Position numbers and translations under genes: made by a program
Part shown: positions 17,000 to 25,828 of the stretch, piece after piece
How positions within the stretch are numbered: position 1 is the stretch's first letter
How the letters are laid out: each line of letters starts with the position of its first letter
The notes under the pieces: model-generated
Told to the model about the DNA's origin: nothing
Databases searched by the model: none
Seen by the model: the letters and a program-made list of their open reading frames with translations, nothing else
NCBI RefSeq assembly: GCF_000711885.1
Contig: NZ_JONK01000015.1
Coordinates: 52,898 to 116,897 of the forward strand
DNA length: 64,000 nucleotides
Source of the DNA: Chromobacterium haemolyticum DSM 19808
GTDB lineage: Bacteria; Pseudomonadota; Gammaproteobacteria; Burkholderiales; Chromobacteriaceae
Reading direction: 5' to 3'

Positions 17000-19504
17000 A
17001 TGTCCGCTACGCTCGAACTCCTGGCCCCGTTTGACGGGCCGTCCGTGCCGCTGAGCCGTGCGCCCGATCCGGTATTCGCCGGTTTGATGATGGGTGACGG
17101 CCTGGCGATCGAGCCGATGTCCGGCACCCTGCTGGCGCCCTGTGACGGCGTGGTGGCGCAATTGGCGCGCACCGGCCACGCCTTGACCTTGCGCGCGGCC
17201 AACGGCGCTGAAGTGCTGATCCACATCGGCATCGATACCGTCAAGCTGGAGGGCGAGGGCTTCAAGCCGTTGATCAAGGCCGGCGACGCAGTCAGTCAGG
17301 GCCAGCCCCTGATCGAAGTGGACCTGGACGCAGTGGCGCGGCGCGCGCCGTCCTTGCTGACCATGGTGGTGATCGCCAACGGCGAGGCTTACGCATTGGA
17401 AAGCCGGGCCGAGGGCTGGCAGCAGGCCGGGCAAAGCGTGTTTCTGACACTGTCGGGCGGCGCGGCCGTAGACGATCTTCCCAGCGCCAGTGGCGCGGAA
17501 AGCCGCGGTCAGGCCACGGTGCGCCACGCCGGCGGCCTGCACGCGCGGCCGGCGGCGCTGGTGCAGAACGCGGCGCGTCAATACCGTTCCAGCGTACGGG
17601 TGGAATTCAAAGGTCAGGCCGCCAATGCCCGCAGCGTAGTGGCGCTGATGGGGCTGGGGGTGGCCGAGGACGACGATGTGGCGGTGTTGGCGCAGGGCGA
17701 GGACGCCGCTGCGGCCGCCGCGGCGGTGATCGCCGCGCTGCAAACCCGCACAGAGTCCGGCCATGGCGCGCCCGCGCCCTTGGCCAGCGCCTCGGCGCGT
17801 TCGCTGCCGGCCGGCTGGATAGGCGGCGTTTGCGCGGCGCCGGGCCTGGCCATCGGCCAGGTGGTGCGCCTCGACGCCTTCGAACCGCAAGTGGCGGAGT
17901 TCGCGGTCAATGCGGATAGCGAGCGCGATCAGCTGAACCGCGCGCTGACCGAGGTCAGCGCCGGCATCGCCGCCGCCATCGACGACGCGCTGCGGCGCGG
18001 CCAAACCTCGCAGAGCGACATTTTCTCCGCCCATCTGGCGCTGGTGGACGATCCGGAATTACGGGGCGCGGCGGAACGAGACATCGCCGCCGGCCACAGC
18101 GCCGGCTACGCCTTCCGCCAAGCGGTGCGGGCGCAGTGCCGGGTATTGTCCAGCCTGGGCAGCCCCTTGCTGGCCGAACGGGTGGCCGATCTCAAAGACA
18201 TTGAACGTCAGGTGCTGAAAGCCTTGTTGGGCGATGCGCAGAGCGAGCCTGAATTGTATCCCGCCTCCATCCTGGTGGCCGAAGATCTGGCGCCCTCCGA
18301 ACTGACCCGGCTGCCGCGAGAGCGGGTGGCCGGCATACTGTCCGCCGCCGGCGGCGCCACCGGTCATGTGGCCATTCTGGCGCGCGCGCTAGGCATTCCG
18401 GCCCTGGTGGCTTGCGGGCCGCAGGTGTTGCGTCTGGACGCCGGCAGCGAAGTGCTGCTGGATGCGAGCCAAGGCGGCTGTGATCCGGCGCCGGCCGCCG
18501 CCTCGCTAGCCGCCGCCAGGCAGGCGATGGCGGAGCGAGAGCGCCGCCGCGCCGATATGCGGGCCGACGCCGACGGCGCCGCGGTGACACTGGATGGCGT
18601 GCGCGTTGAAGTCGCCGCCAATATCGCCAACGAAGAGGACGCGCGCGAAGCGGTGCGCCACGGCGCCGACAGCGTGGGTCTGTTGCGCACCGAGTTCCTG
18701 TTCATTGATCGTCGGGACGCGCCGGACCGCTACGAGCAGGCCAACGCCTATCAGGCGGTGCTGGACGAATTGCAGGGCCGCGTCGCCATCATCCGCACGC
18801 TGGACGTGGGCGGAGACAAGGAAGTGCCCTATCTGACCTTGCCGCCGGAACCTAACCCGGCGCTGGGCCTGCGCGGCATCCGCACCGGCTTCGCCCATCC
18901 GGAGATGCTGGATGAACAACTGCGCGCGCTGCTGATGTTGCGCCCGTTATCCCTGCTGCGCATCTTGGTGCCGATGATCGCCGACGTTGGCGAACTGCGG
19001 CGTTTGCGTCGGCGCATAGACTCGCTGGCCGAGGAAATGGGGCTGAGCGAACGGCCGCAGCTGGGCGTGATGGTGGAAGTGCCGTCCGCCGCTCTGCTGG
19101 CCGACCAACTCGCCGCCGAGGCGGACTTCTTGTCCATCGGCACCAATGATCTGACTCAATACACGCTGGCGATGGACCGTTGCAACGCCTCGCTGGCGGC
19201 CAGCCTGGACGCAATGCATCCAGCGCTGCTGCGGCTGATAGAACGCACGGTGGCCGGCGCCAGCCTGCACGGCAAATGGGTGGGCGTGTGCGGCGCCTTG
19301 GCGTCGGACCCGCTGGCCACGCCGGTGCTGATCGGCCTCGGCGTGGCCGAACTATCGGTCAGCCCTGGCCTGGTGCCGGAGATCAAGGCCAGGGTGAGGG
19401 CGCTGGATCAGCAGGCTTGCCTCAAGCGCGTCGAGCAGCTGTTGAGGCTGGATTCCGCCGCCGAAGTGCGCGCGCAAGCCGCCGAATGGTGGCCGGAGGC
19501 CTGA
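17000..19504 (+). CDS. nagF: PTS fusion protein EIIA-HPr-Enzyme I for N-acetylglucosamine
   Basis: A single 834-residue protein carrying the soluble phosphorelay from PEP to the sugar permease. The EIIA(Glc-like) domain is at about 1-150, with active His75 in VLIHIGIDTVKLEG and partner His60. The HPr domain is at about 168-252, with His181 in GGLHARPAA. The Enzyme I domain is at about 272-834, with His456 in GGATGHVAILAR and the PEP-site motif SIGTNDLTQYTLAMDRCN. It starts 125 bases after the deaminase gene. The ribosome binding site is not strong. Confidence 0.93.
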   Translation: MSATLELLAPFDGPSVPLSRAPDPVFAGLMMGDGLAIEPMSGTLLAPCDGVVAQLARTGHALTLRAANGAEVLIHIGIDTVKLEGEGFKPLIKAGDAVSQGQPLIEVDLDAVARRAPSLLTMVVIANGEAYALESRAEGWQQAGQSVFLTLSGGAAVDDLPSASGAESRGQATVRHAGGLHARPAALVQNAARQYRSSVRVEFKGQAANARSVVALMGLGVAEDDDVAVLAQGEDAAAAAAAVIAALQTRTESGHGAPAPLASASARSLPAGWIGGVCAAPGLAIGQVVRLDAFEPQVAEFAVNADSERDQLNRALTEVSAGIAAAIDDALRRGQTSQSDIFSAHLALVDDPELRGAAERDIAAGHSAGYAFRQAVRAQCRVLSSLGSPLLAERVADLKDIERQVLKALLGDAQSEPELYPASILVAEDLAPSELTRLPRERVAGILSAAGGATGHVAILARALGIPALVACGPQVLRLDAGSEVLLDASQGGCDPAPAAASLAAARQAMAERERRRADMRADADGAAVTLDGVRVEVAANIANEEDAREAVRHGADSVGLLRTEFLFIDRRDAPDRYEQANAYQAVLDELQGRVAIIRTLDVGGDKEVPYLTLPPEPNPALGLRGIRTGFAHPEMLDEQLRALLMLRPLSLLRILVPMIADVGELRRLRRRIDSLAEEMGLSERPQLGVMVEVPSAALLADQLAAEADFLSIGTNDLTQYTLAMDRCNASLAASLDAMHPALLRLIERTVAGASLHGKWVGVCGALASDPLATPVLIGLGVAELSVSPGLVPEIKARVRALDQQACLKRVEQLLRLDSAAEVRAQAAEWWPEA

Positions 19505-19660
19505 CCGGTCCGGCGCGCAAGGCCGTTCAAGGTTTTTGAGGTGATTTTGAAGTAATCGCATGCCGCGGGGACACGCGGCAGCGAGCGGCACAGACACACA
19601 AGAAGGTAGCAGCCTGGAGCGCCATGCCCCCATCGGCGTCCATACACTGGGAGACGAGAC

Positions 19661-21343
19661 GTGAGTACCTCTGACAATAAATTCGCTGGCATTCAGCAGC
19701 TGGGCCGAGCCCTGATGCTGCCGATCGCCGTTTTGCCCGTGGCCGGCCTGCTGCTGCGCCTGGGCCAGCCGGACCTGCTCAACATCAAGATGATGGCTCA
19801 GGCAGGCGACGCCATCTTCGGCAATCTGGCGTTGATCTTCGCCATCGGCGTGGCCGTGGGCTTCGCCAAAGACAACAACGGCACCTCCGGCCTGGCCGGC
19901 GCCATTGGCTATCTGGTGATCACCGCGGTACTCAAGGTGATAGACGAGAAGCTCAATATGGGCGTCCTGTCCGGCATTCTGTCCGGCCTGGTGGCCGGCG
20001 CGCTGTACAACCGTTACAAGGACATCAAGCTGCCCAGCTACCTGGCCTTCTTTGGCGGCAAGCGTTTTGTGCCCATTGTCACCGGCTTCTCCATGCTGCT
20101 GTTGGGCGCGGTGCTGGGCTATGTCTGGATGCCGGTGCAGGTCGGCATCGATAGCGTTGGGCGCTGGCTGATCGGCGCCGGCGAGATCGGCGTCTTCGTC
20201 TACGGCGTGCTCAACCGCGTGCTCATCGTCACCGGCCTGCACCACATTCTCAACACCATCGTCTGGTTCCAGGTGGGCGATTTCGCCGCCGCCGCCGGCA
20301 AGGTGGTGCACGGGGATCTGACCCGCTTCTTCGCCGGCGACAAGACGGCCGGCATGTTCATGTCCGGTTTCTTCCCGGTGATGATGTTCGGCCTGCCGGC
20401 CGCCTGCCTGGCGATGTACCGCACCGCCAAGCCGGAGAACAAGCAAGCCGTCGGCGGTCTGCTGTTCTCGATGGCGCTGACCGCGATGCTGACCGGCGTC
20501 ACCGAGCCGGTGGAGTTCGCCTTCATGTTCCTGGCGCCGGCGCTGTACGCCATCCACGCGGTGCTGACGGGCTTGGCCATGGCTTTGATGCACGCGCTCA
20601 ACATCAAGCTGGGTTTCGGCTTCTCCGCCGGTCTGTTCGACTACATGCTGAACTTCGGCTTGTCCACCAACCCCTTGCTGTTGGTCCCGGTGGGCATCGG
20701 CTACTTCGCGCTCTACTACGTGTTGTTCGTGTTCTTCATCAAGAAATTCGATCTGAAGACCCCTGGCCGCGAAGACGCGATGGTGACTGTGGCTGCGGTG
20801 GCGGCCGGCAGTGAACGCGCGCGCGCCTTTATCGCCGCGCTGGGCGGCGCCGCCAACCTGAAATCGGTGGATGCCTGCACCACCCGTTTGCGCTTGCAAG
20901 TGGCCAGCAACGACAAAGTGAGCGAGGCCGCGCTGAAGGCGTTGGGCTCGCGCGGCCTGATCAAGCCGGCCGCCGGCAGCGTGCAAGTCGTGCTGGGGCC
21001 GGAGGCGGATCTGATTGCCGACGAAATCCGCGTTGCGCTGGGCGCCGCTGAAACCGCGGCCGCCGTTCAAACGAGCGAGGCGGCGCCGGCGCGGGCCTTG
21101 GGCGAAGTGGTGGGCATTGATCGTGAACGCTGGCTGACGGCGCTGGGCGGGGCGGACAATGTGCGCAAGGTGGAAGCCGTGGCCGGCAGCCGCTTGCGGG
21201 TGGAAGTGGCCGACGCGGCCCTGGTTGATCAGGCGGCCTTGCAGCAGTTGGGCGCCAGCGGCGTTACCGCCTTTTCCGGCACGCTATTGCATATAGTATT
21301 GAATAGCGACGCCGGCGATTACGCCGCCGTATTGCAGGGCTGA
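19661..21343 (+). CDS. nagE: N-acetylglucosamine PTS permease EIIC-EIIB-EIIB'
   Basis: An inner-membrane permease that phosphorylates GlcNAc during uptake. The protein has 560 residues from a GTG start with GGGAGACGAG upstream. The EIIC domain is at about 10-365, with GLHHILNTIVW and GVTEPVEFAFMF. The first EIIB is at about 382-462, with phospho-acceptor Cys406 in DACTTRLRL. A second EIIB-like repeat occupies about 483-558, but the aligned residue is Ala508 (VAGSRLRV), so it cannot be phosphorylated on Cys. EIIA is supplied by nagF just upstream. Confidence 0.92.
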   Translation: MSTSDNKFAGIQQLGRALMLPIAVLPVAGLLLRLGQPDLLNIKMMAQAGDAIFGNLALIFAIGVAVGFAKDNNGTSGLAGAIGYLVITAVLKVIDEKLNMGVLSGILSGLVAGALYNRYKDIKLPSYLAFFGGKRFVPIVTGFSMLLLGAVLGYVWMPVQVGIDSVGRWLIGAGEIGVFVYGVLNRVLIVTGLHHILNTIVWFQVGDFAAAAGKVVHGDLTRFFAGDKTAGMFMSGFFPVMMFGLPAACLAMYRTAKPENKQAVGGLLFSMALTAMLTGVTEPVEFAFMFLAPALYAIHAVLTGLAMALMHALNIKLGFGFSAGLFDYMLNFGLSTNPLLLVPVGIGYFALYYVLFVFFIKKFDLKTPGREDAMVTVAAVAAGSERARAFIAALGGAANLKSVDACTTRLRLQVASNDKVSEAALKALGSRGLIKPAAGSVQVVLGPEADLIADEIRVALGAAETAAAVQTSEAAPARALGEVVGIDRERWLTALGGADNVRKVEAVAGSRLRVEVADAALVDQAALQQLGASGVTAFSGTLLHIVLNSDAGDYAAVLQG

Positions 21344-21537
21344 GGCGCTGCTCGATGCCGGGCGACGGCCGGCGGAATTTGACGCACGGCAAGTTTGGTC
21401 GGAATTTCCGCACTGGCGATGTTGGTAATTCGCCCACTACTTATGTAGCGAGTTGATTACAAGCCGAATCAGGCGGACAGTGGTGGCGCAGGGCACGGGA
21501 AGATGACCTTGCGCCATTTCAACTTGGAGGATGCATC
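21344..21537 (+). other. nagE-gapA intergenic
   Basis: 194 bases. No terminator with a T run was found after nagE. A ribosome binding site (TTGGAGG) precedes gapA. No promoter stands out clearly. Confidence 0.4.
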
Positions 21538-22551
21538 ATGACGTTGCGAGTTGCTATCAATGGTTACGGCCGCATCGGCCGCATGATTGTGCGTGCATGG
21601 CAAGAGCGCTATGCCGATCAGGACATCGAGATTGTCGCCATCAACGATCTGGCCTCGCCGGAGCTGCATGAACACCTGACCCGCTACGACAGCGTGCACG
21701 GCCCGTTCGCCGCGTCCGTGGCGTTGGACGGCGACCACCTGGTGGTCAACGGCAAGAAGATCAAGCTGCTGGCCATCCGCAACCCGGCCGAGCTGCCGTG
21801 GAAAGAATTGAACGTGGACGTGGTGATGGAATGCACTGGTTTGTTCACCACTCGCGAAAAAGCCGGCGCCCACCTGCAGGCGGGCGCTAAAAAAGTGCTG
21901 ATCTCCGCCCCGGGCGGCGAAGGCGTGGACGCCACCGTGGTGTACGGCGTCAACCATCAGCAGTTGAGCAGCGCGATGACCATCGTGTCCAACGCCTCCT
22001 GCACCACCAACTGTCTGGCTCCGATGGTGCAGCCCTTGATCGACACCATCGGCATCGAGCGCGGCCTGATGACCACGGTGCACGCCTACACCAACGACCA
22101 AGTGTTGCTGGACACCGATCACAAGGATTTGCGTCGCGCCCGCTCCGCCGCCGTGTCCATGATCCCGACCAAAACCGGCGCCGCCGCCGCGGTGGGCCTG
22201 GTGTTGCCTCAGTTGAAAGGCAAGCTGGACGGTTTCGCCGTGCGCGTGCCGGTGAGCAATGTCTCGCTGGTGGATCTGACCTTCACCGCCGGCCGTGACA
22301 CCACCAAGGAAGAAGTGAACCAGCTGATCAGCGACGCCGCCAAGGGGCCGCTCAAGGGCGTGCTTGGCGTGAACACGCTGCCGCTGGTGTCCTGCGACTT
22401 CCTGCATAACCCGGCGTCCAGCACCTTCGACGCCACGCTGACCCGCGTCATCGGCGGCCGCGAAGTCAAAGTGCTGGCCTGGTACGACAATGAGTGGGGC
22501 TTCTCCAACCGCATGATCGATACGGCAGTGGCCTGGCAGGCCGCCAAGTAA
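21538..22551 (+). CDS. gap: glyceraldehyde-3-phosphate dehydrogenase, type I
   Basis: Glycolysis/gluconeogenesis enzyme acting on GAP with NAD. The protein has 337 residues. The Rossmann motif is [10 protein letters not shown], and the Asp in AINDLA favours NAD. The catalytic Cys155 is in [12 protein letters not shown], and [12 protein letters not shown] is near the C-terminus. It lies next to the GlcNAc operon but has its own spacer and terminator. Epd (erythrose-4-P dehydrogenase) is a less likely alternative. Confidence 0.94.
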   Translation: MTLRVAINGYGRIGRMIVRAWQERYADQDIEIVAINDLASPELHEHLTRYDSVHGPFAASVALDGDHLVVNGKKIKLLAIRNPAELPWKELNVDVVMECTGLFTTREKAGAHLQAGAKKVLISAPGGEGVDATVVYGVNHQQLSSAMTIVSNASCTTNCLAPMVQPLIDTIGIERGLMTTVHAYTNDQVLLDTDHKDLRRARSAAVSMIPTKTGAAAAVGLVLPQLKGKLDGFAVRVPVSNVSLVDLTFTAGRDTTKEEVNQLISDAAKGPLKGVLGVNTLPLVSCDFLHNPASSTFDATLTRVIGGREVKVLAWYDNEWGFSNRMIDTAVAWQAAK

Positions 22552-22576
22552 GCGCCGACAGGCGTTCCGCTCTTTC

Positions 22577-22605
22577 AAACGGACAGGCTCGCCTGTCCGT
22601 TTTTC
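22577..22605. terminator. terminator after gap
   Basis: A stem of ACGGACAGGC with GCCTGTCCGT (22579-22600) has a very short loop and is followed by TTTT. It lies between gap and the convergent Lrp-type gene and could serve both. Confidence 0.88.
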
Positions 22606-22631
22606 ATTGTCAGGCCCAAAGCCGCGCCGGA

Positions 22632-23075
22632 TTATTCGTCCTGTTGCAAATCCGGCAGCCGCGGCGGCACTGGAACCTCGATCACGATCGAAGTCTTGGT
22701 ATCGCCAAACTGCATCAGCCGCGCGATCAGCGCCTGCAGGGTGGGCATATTGTCCACTACCACCTTCATCATCAGTCCGCTGGTGCCGGTCACCGACATG
22801 CATTCGATGATCTCCGGCATGGTGCGGATTTCCTCTATCACCGCGAAGTACTCCAGGTGTTTGACCGTCAGCTCTATCATGCAGCAGATGGGCATGCCCA
22901 CCTTGTTGGGATCGATGGTGGCGCGGTAGCCGGTGATCACGCCGCCGCGCTCCAATTTGTTCACCCGATCCGCCACCGCCGGCGGCGACAGATTCACCCT
23001 TCGGGCCAGCTCCGCGAAGCTGATGCGGGCGTTTTCGTGCAGCGCGGCGATGATTTTTCTATCAAATTTATCCAT
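22632..23075 (-). CDS. Lrp/AsnC-family transcriptional regulator
   Basis: A 147-residue regulator. The N-terminal AsnC helix-turn-helix (about 1-60) contains ISFAELARRVNLSPPAVADRVNKLE. The C-terminal RAM ligand-binding domain (about 65-142) contains VTGTSGLMMKVVVDN. The frame is open further upstream, but MDKFDRKIIAAL is the usual family start, so 23075 is chosen. The target and effector are unknown. Confidence 0.9.
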   Translation of the reverse strand: MDKFDRKIIAALHENARISFAELARRVNLSPPAVADRVNKLERGGVITGYRATIDPNKVGMPICCMIELTVKHLEYFAVIEEIRTMPEIIECMSVTGTSGLMMKVVVDNMPTLQALIARLMQFGDTKTSIVIEVPVPPRLPDLQQDE

Positions 23076-23129
23076 GTTTCGATTATAAGGAAATATGACG
23101 AAACAAACATATAAAATAAGGTGAAATGG

Positions 23130-23373
23130 CTGAAAATCCAATCAACCATCTAATCAAAACGCCTGTTTGCTACGTAAAATGCTGGCCGTATCAGGGTTGG
23201 CCGCACTGTCCCGCGGCTCGCCTGTCCAGATCCGTTGCGGATGAGAATTGTCCCAAAACGCTCTCATTTGAAACTGTCCTGGTGATCTCTTTGTCCCTGG
23301 TCTCTAGTCAGATCAAATCTGTATTGACGACGACCATTCCGGGCCTGTTCACAGCAACAGGCCCGTTTTTTTT
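23130..23373 (+). ncRNA. candidate small RNA upstream of phoB
   Basis: A strong terminator follows about 200 bases of sequence with no plausible coding frame, so a plus-strand non-coding transcript is a fair inference. The 5' end is not defined; TAAAAT at 23175-23180 could be a -10. The five TGTCC motifs could be unpaired repeats. Confidence 0.3.
23341..23373 (+). terminator. orphan rho-independent terminator
   Basis: A perfect 9 bp stem, GGGCCTGTT with AACAGGCCC, has a 6 base loop and is followed by G and eight T. No plus-strand gene precedes it. The upstream neighbour is on the minus strand and starts at 23075. Confidence 0.88.
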
Positions 23374-23439
23374 GGTTTCAGCGGCGTCTACGGCTGGCGC
23401 GTTAAAATAATCTGCGCCAAAGTGGGAAAGTTTGACGAA

Positions 23440-23458
23440 ATGTCATATTTTTGTAATC
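23440..23458 (+). promoter_or_regulatory. Pho box before phoB
   Basis: TGTCAT (23441) and TGTAAT (23452) are half-sites exactly 11 bp apart, matching the known PhoB binding pattern. It lies about 50-65 bases before the phoB ATG, so PhoB probably activates its own operon when phosphate is low. Confidence 0.75.
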
Positions 23459-23504
23459 ACCCGTTTTTATCCTTGCCACACACTCAAACGGGAATGGATC
23501 AACC

Positions 23505-24194
23505 ATGCCAGCCAATATCTTGCTTGTTGAAGACGAACCGGCAATCCAGGAGCTGATTGCCTTCAACCTGGCGCAGGCCGGCCACCATGTGCTGCGAGCC
23601 AGCACCGCCGAAGCGGCGCTGACGCTGGTGCGCAACGCGCTGCCGGATCTGGTGTTGCTGGACTGGATGCTGCCGGGCGCCAGCGGGGTGGACATCGCCA
23701 AGCGCTTGCGCGCGGACGAGCGTACCCGCCACGTGCCCATCATCATGTTGACCGCTCGCTCGGACGAGCAGGACAAGATCACCGGCCTGGAAACCGGCGC
23801 GGACGACTACATCACCAAGCCGTTCTCGCCGCGAGAATTGCTGGCGCGCATCAAAGCGGTGCTGCGCCGTCGCGCGCCGCAGATGACCGACGACGCGGTG
23901 GACGTGCAAGGCCTGCGGCTGGATCCGGTCACCCACCGCGTCACCGGCAACGGCGGCGTCATCGATCTGGGCCCCACCGAATTCCGCCTGCTGCACTTCT
24001 TCATGACCCATCCCGAGCGCGTGCATTCGCGCTCCCAGCTATTGGACCAGGTGTGGGGAGACCATGTATTCGTGGAAGAGCGCACCGTGGACGTGCACAT
24101 CCGTCGGCTGCGCAGCGCGTTGGAGGGCACCGGCCACGATGCGCTGATCCAGACTGTGCGCGGCACTGGTTACCGCTTCTCCACCCAGCAGTGA
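23505..24194 (+). CDS. phoB: phosphate regulon response regulator PhoB
   Basis: An OmpR-type DNA-binding response regulator. The protein has 229 residues. The receiver domain (about 1-120) has phospho-acceptor Asp53 in LLDWMLPG and Lys in DDYITKPFSP. The C-terminal winged helix (about 130-229) contains LGPTEFRLLHFFMTHPERVHSR and VRGTGYRFS. A Pho box lies upstream and phoR begins 6 bases downstream, which supports this identity over other OmpR regulators. Confidence 0.95.
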   Translation: MPANILLVEDEPAIQELIAFNLAQAGHHVLRASTAEAALTLVRNALPDLVLLDWMLPGASGVDIAKRLRADERTRHVPIIMLTARSDEQDKITGLETGADDYITKPFSPRELLARIKAVLRRRAPQMTDDAVDVQGLRLDPVTHRVTGNGGVIDLGPTEFRLLHFFMTHPERVHSRSQLLDQVWGDHVFVEERTVDVHIRRLRSALEGTGHDALIQTVRGTGYRFSTQQ

Positions 24195-24200
24195 GGCCTG

Positions 24201-25508
24201 ATGCCTGAATTTCTGAAACGCACGCTGGCCTCGCTGCTGGCGACCGCCGTCATTGGCCTGGGCTTCTGGCTGGGATCGTCGGCGGAAGACGGACTGATCG
24301 CGGTGGCCATCTGCCTGGGCGGCTGGCTGGCCTTCAATCTCTACCATGTCGCGTTGTTGTTGCGTTGGCTGCAGCGGCCGACCCCGGAGCGGGTGCCGGA
24401 CGGTTTCGGCGTCTGGCACACCATCTTCATGACTCTGTACCGCACCACCCGCACCCAGAGCCAGAGCCAGAAAAAGCTCACCCACGCGCTGGAGCGTTTC
24501 ATCAACGCCGGCGAGGCGATGCCGGACGGGGTAGTGGTGCTGGACGAGCATGACCGCATCGAATGGATCAACCCGATGGCGGTGGAGCATCTGGGTCTGG
24601 ACCGCAAGCGGGATGTCGGCAATCAGATCCTCAACCTGATTCGCCAGCCTGCCTTTCACGCCTATATGAACGAGGCGCGCTTCAGCCAACCGCTGGTGCT
24701 CAATTTCGTGCAGCCGCGCGAACTGGTGATCTCGCTGCAGATGGTCCCTTTCGATTCCACCCGCAAATTGCTGCTGACCCGCGACATCACCCAGCTGGAA
24801 CGGGTGCAAACCGTGCACAAGGATTTCGTCGCCAACGTCTCGCACGAGCTGCGCACGCCGCTGACCGTGGTGGGCGGCTTTCTGGAGACGCTGGGCGATC
24901 TGCCGCAGGTGGACGACGCCACCTTCCGCCAGTTTCTGCCGATGATGCTGGAGCAATCGCGGCGCATGCAAAGCCTGGTTGAAGACCTGTTGACCCTGTC
25001 CAAGCTGGAGAACAGCCCCAAGGCGACGGTATCGGAAAAAGTGGACATGCAGGACATGTTGGACACGCTGATGGTGGAAGCCGAAGGCCTGTCCCACGGC
25101 CGCCATCAGGTCAAGCTGGACCGGCACAGCGACGCCTGGCTGTGGGGCAGTCCGCAAGAGCTGCATTCGGCCTTTGGCAATCTGGTATCCAATGCGGTGC
25201 GCTACACGCCGGAAGGCGGCTGCATCACGCTGAGCTGGAGGGAAGAGGGCGAGCAGCTGCGCTTCTCCGTGGCGGATACCGGCATCGGTATTCCGCGCGA
25301 GCATATTCCGCGGTTGACGGAGCGCTTCTACCGGGTGGACCGCGGCCGTTCGCGCGGCAGCGGCGGCACTGGTCTTGGGCTCGCCATCGTCAAGCATGTG
25401 CTGGCCCGCCATCACGCCCGGCTGGAGATCAAAAGCGAGCCGGACAAGGGCAGCGTGTTCTCCGCGGTGTTCCCGCGCGACCGCCGCAGCGGCTCGCAAG
25501 CGGCCTGA
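24201..25508 (+). CDS. phoR: phosphate regulon sensor histidine kinase PhoR
   Basis: A membrane histidine kinase partnering PhoB. The protein has 435 residues. There are two hydrophobic spans (about 8-26 and 32-56) with almost no periplasmic loop, as in PhoR. A PAS domain (about 95-190) follows, then the H-box with His215 in ANVSHELRTPLTVVGG. The ATPase domain has NLVSNAVRYTPEGG and GSGGTGLGLAIVKHV. It is cotranscribed with phoB. Confidence 0.95.
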   Translation: MPEFLKRTLASLLATAVIGLGFWLGSSAEDGLIAVAICLGGWLAFNLYHVALLLRWLQRPTPERVPDGFGVWHTIFMTLYRTTRTQSQSQKKLTHALERFINAGEAMPDGVVVLDEHDRIEWINPMAVEHLGLDRKRDVGNQILNLIRQPAFHAYMNEARFSQPLVLNFVQPRELVISLQMVPFDSTRKLLLTRDITQLERVQTVHKDFVANVSHELRTPLTVVGGFLETLGDLPQVDDATFRQFLPMMLEQSRRMQSLVEDLLTLSKLENSPKATVSEKVDMQDMLDTLMVEAEGLSHGRHQVKLDRHSDAWLWGSPQELHSAFGNLVSNAVRYTPEGGCITLSWREEGEQLRFSVADTGIGIPREHIPRLTERFYRVDRGRSRGSGGTGLGLAIVKHVLARHHARLEIKSEPDKGSVFSAVFPRDRRSGSQAA

Positions 25509-25617
25509 GCGCCGCGCCGCTGGGGCCGCATGCGGCGTATTCTTGCAAGCTTGGGCCGGCGCTCTTGGCGCGCCGCTCCAAGCGGGTTAGGATGTCCTTT
25601 TCAGCCCGCCGATTTTA

Positions 25618-25757
25618 GAACCTGTTCAAAGTCTGCCGCGCTTCGGCGATACGACGTTGAAATCCGCTTCGAAATGCTCATGTACCGTATGTGCATTTCG
25701 CTTCCTCGGCTGTTTTCGTCTTGTCTCGCCCCTGTGCGCGAGACTCTGAACAGGCTC
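25618..25757 (+). mobile_element. full-length inverted-terminal element (140 bp)
   Basis: It begins GAACCTGTTCAAAGTCTGCC and ends GCGAGACTCTGAACAGGCTC. TTA precedes it (25615-25617) but TAT follows, so the duplication is imperfect. The interior carries the family core GAAATGCTCATGTACCG and GTTTTCGTCTTGTCTCGC. Confidence 0.85.
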
Positions 25758-25828
25758 TATGGCGCGGCGGCCACCGGCCGGCTCGGCGATGCCGGGCCCG
25801 TCCCGACTTTATTCTGGATCGTTCCACC

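Larger units (their letters stand above)
23076..23504. other. lrp-phoB intergenic region
   Basis: 429 bases. A frame of 94 codons crosses a strong terminator and looks non-coding. The region contains five TGTCC motifs (23207, 23223, 23249, 23275 and 23292), a strong plus-strand terminator at 23341-23373 with no gene in front of it, and a Pho box. Confidence 0.7.

Noticed and set aside
19352..21070. Minus-strand open frame of over 500 codons opposite nagE
   Set aside because: Antisense shadow of the EIICB permease. No domain or ribosome binding site.
23126..23410. 94-codon plus-strand frame upstream of phoB
   Set aside because: It runs through a strong terminator with T8 and has no ribosome binding site or recognisable protein character.
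23076..23504. CsrB/RsmY-type RNA on the minus strand
   Set aside because: GGACA motifs are present, but there is no minus-strand terminator or compact multi-hairpin fold. Kept only as a possibility within the orphan-terminator finding.
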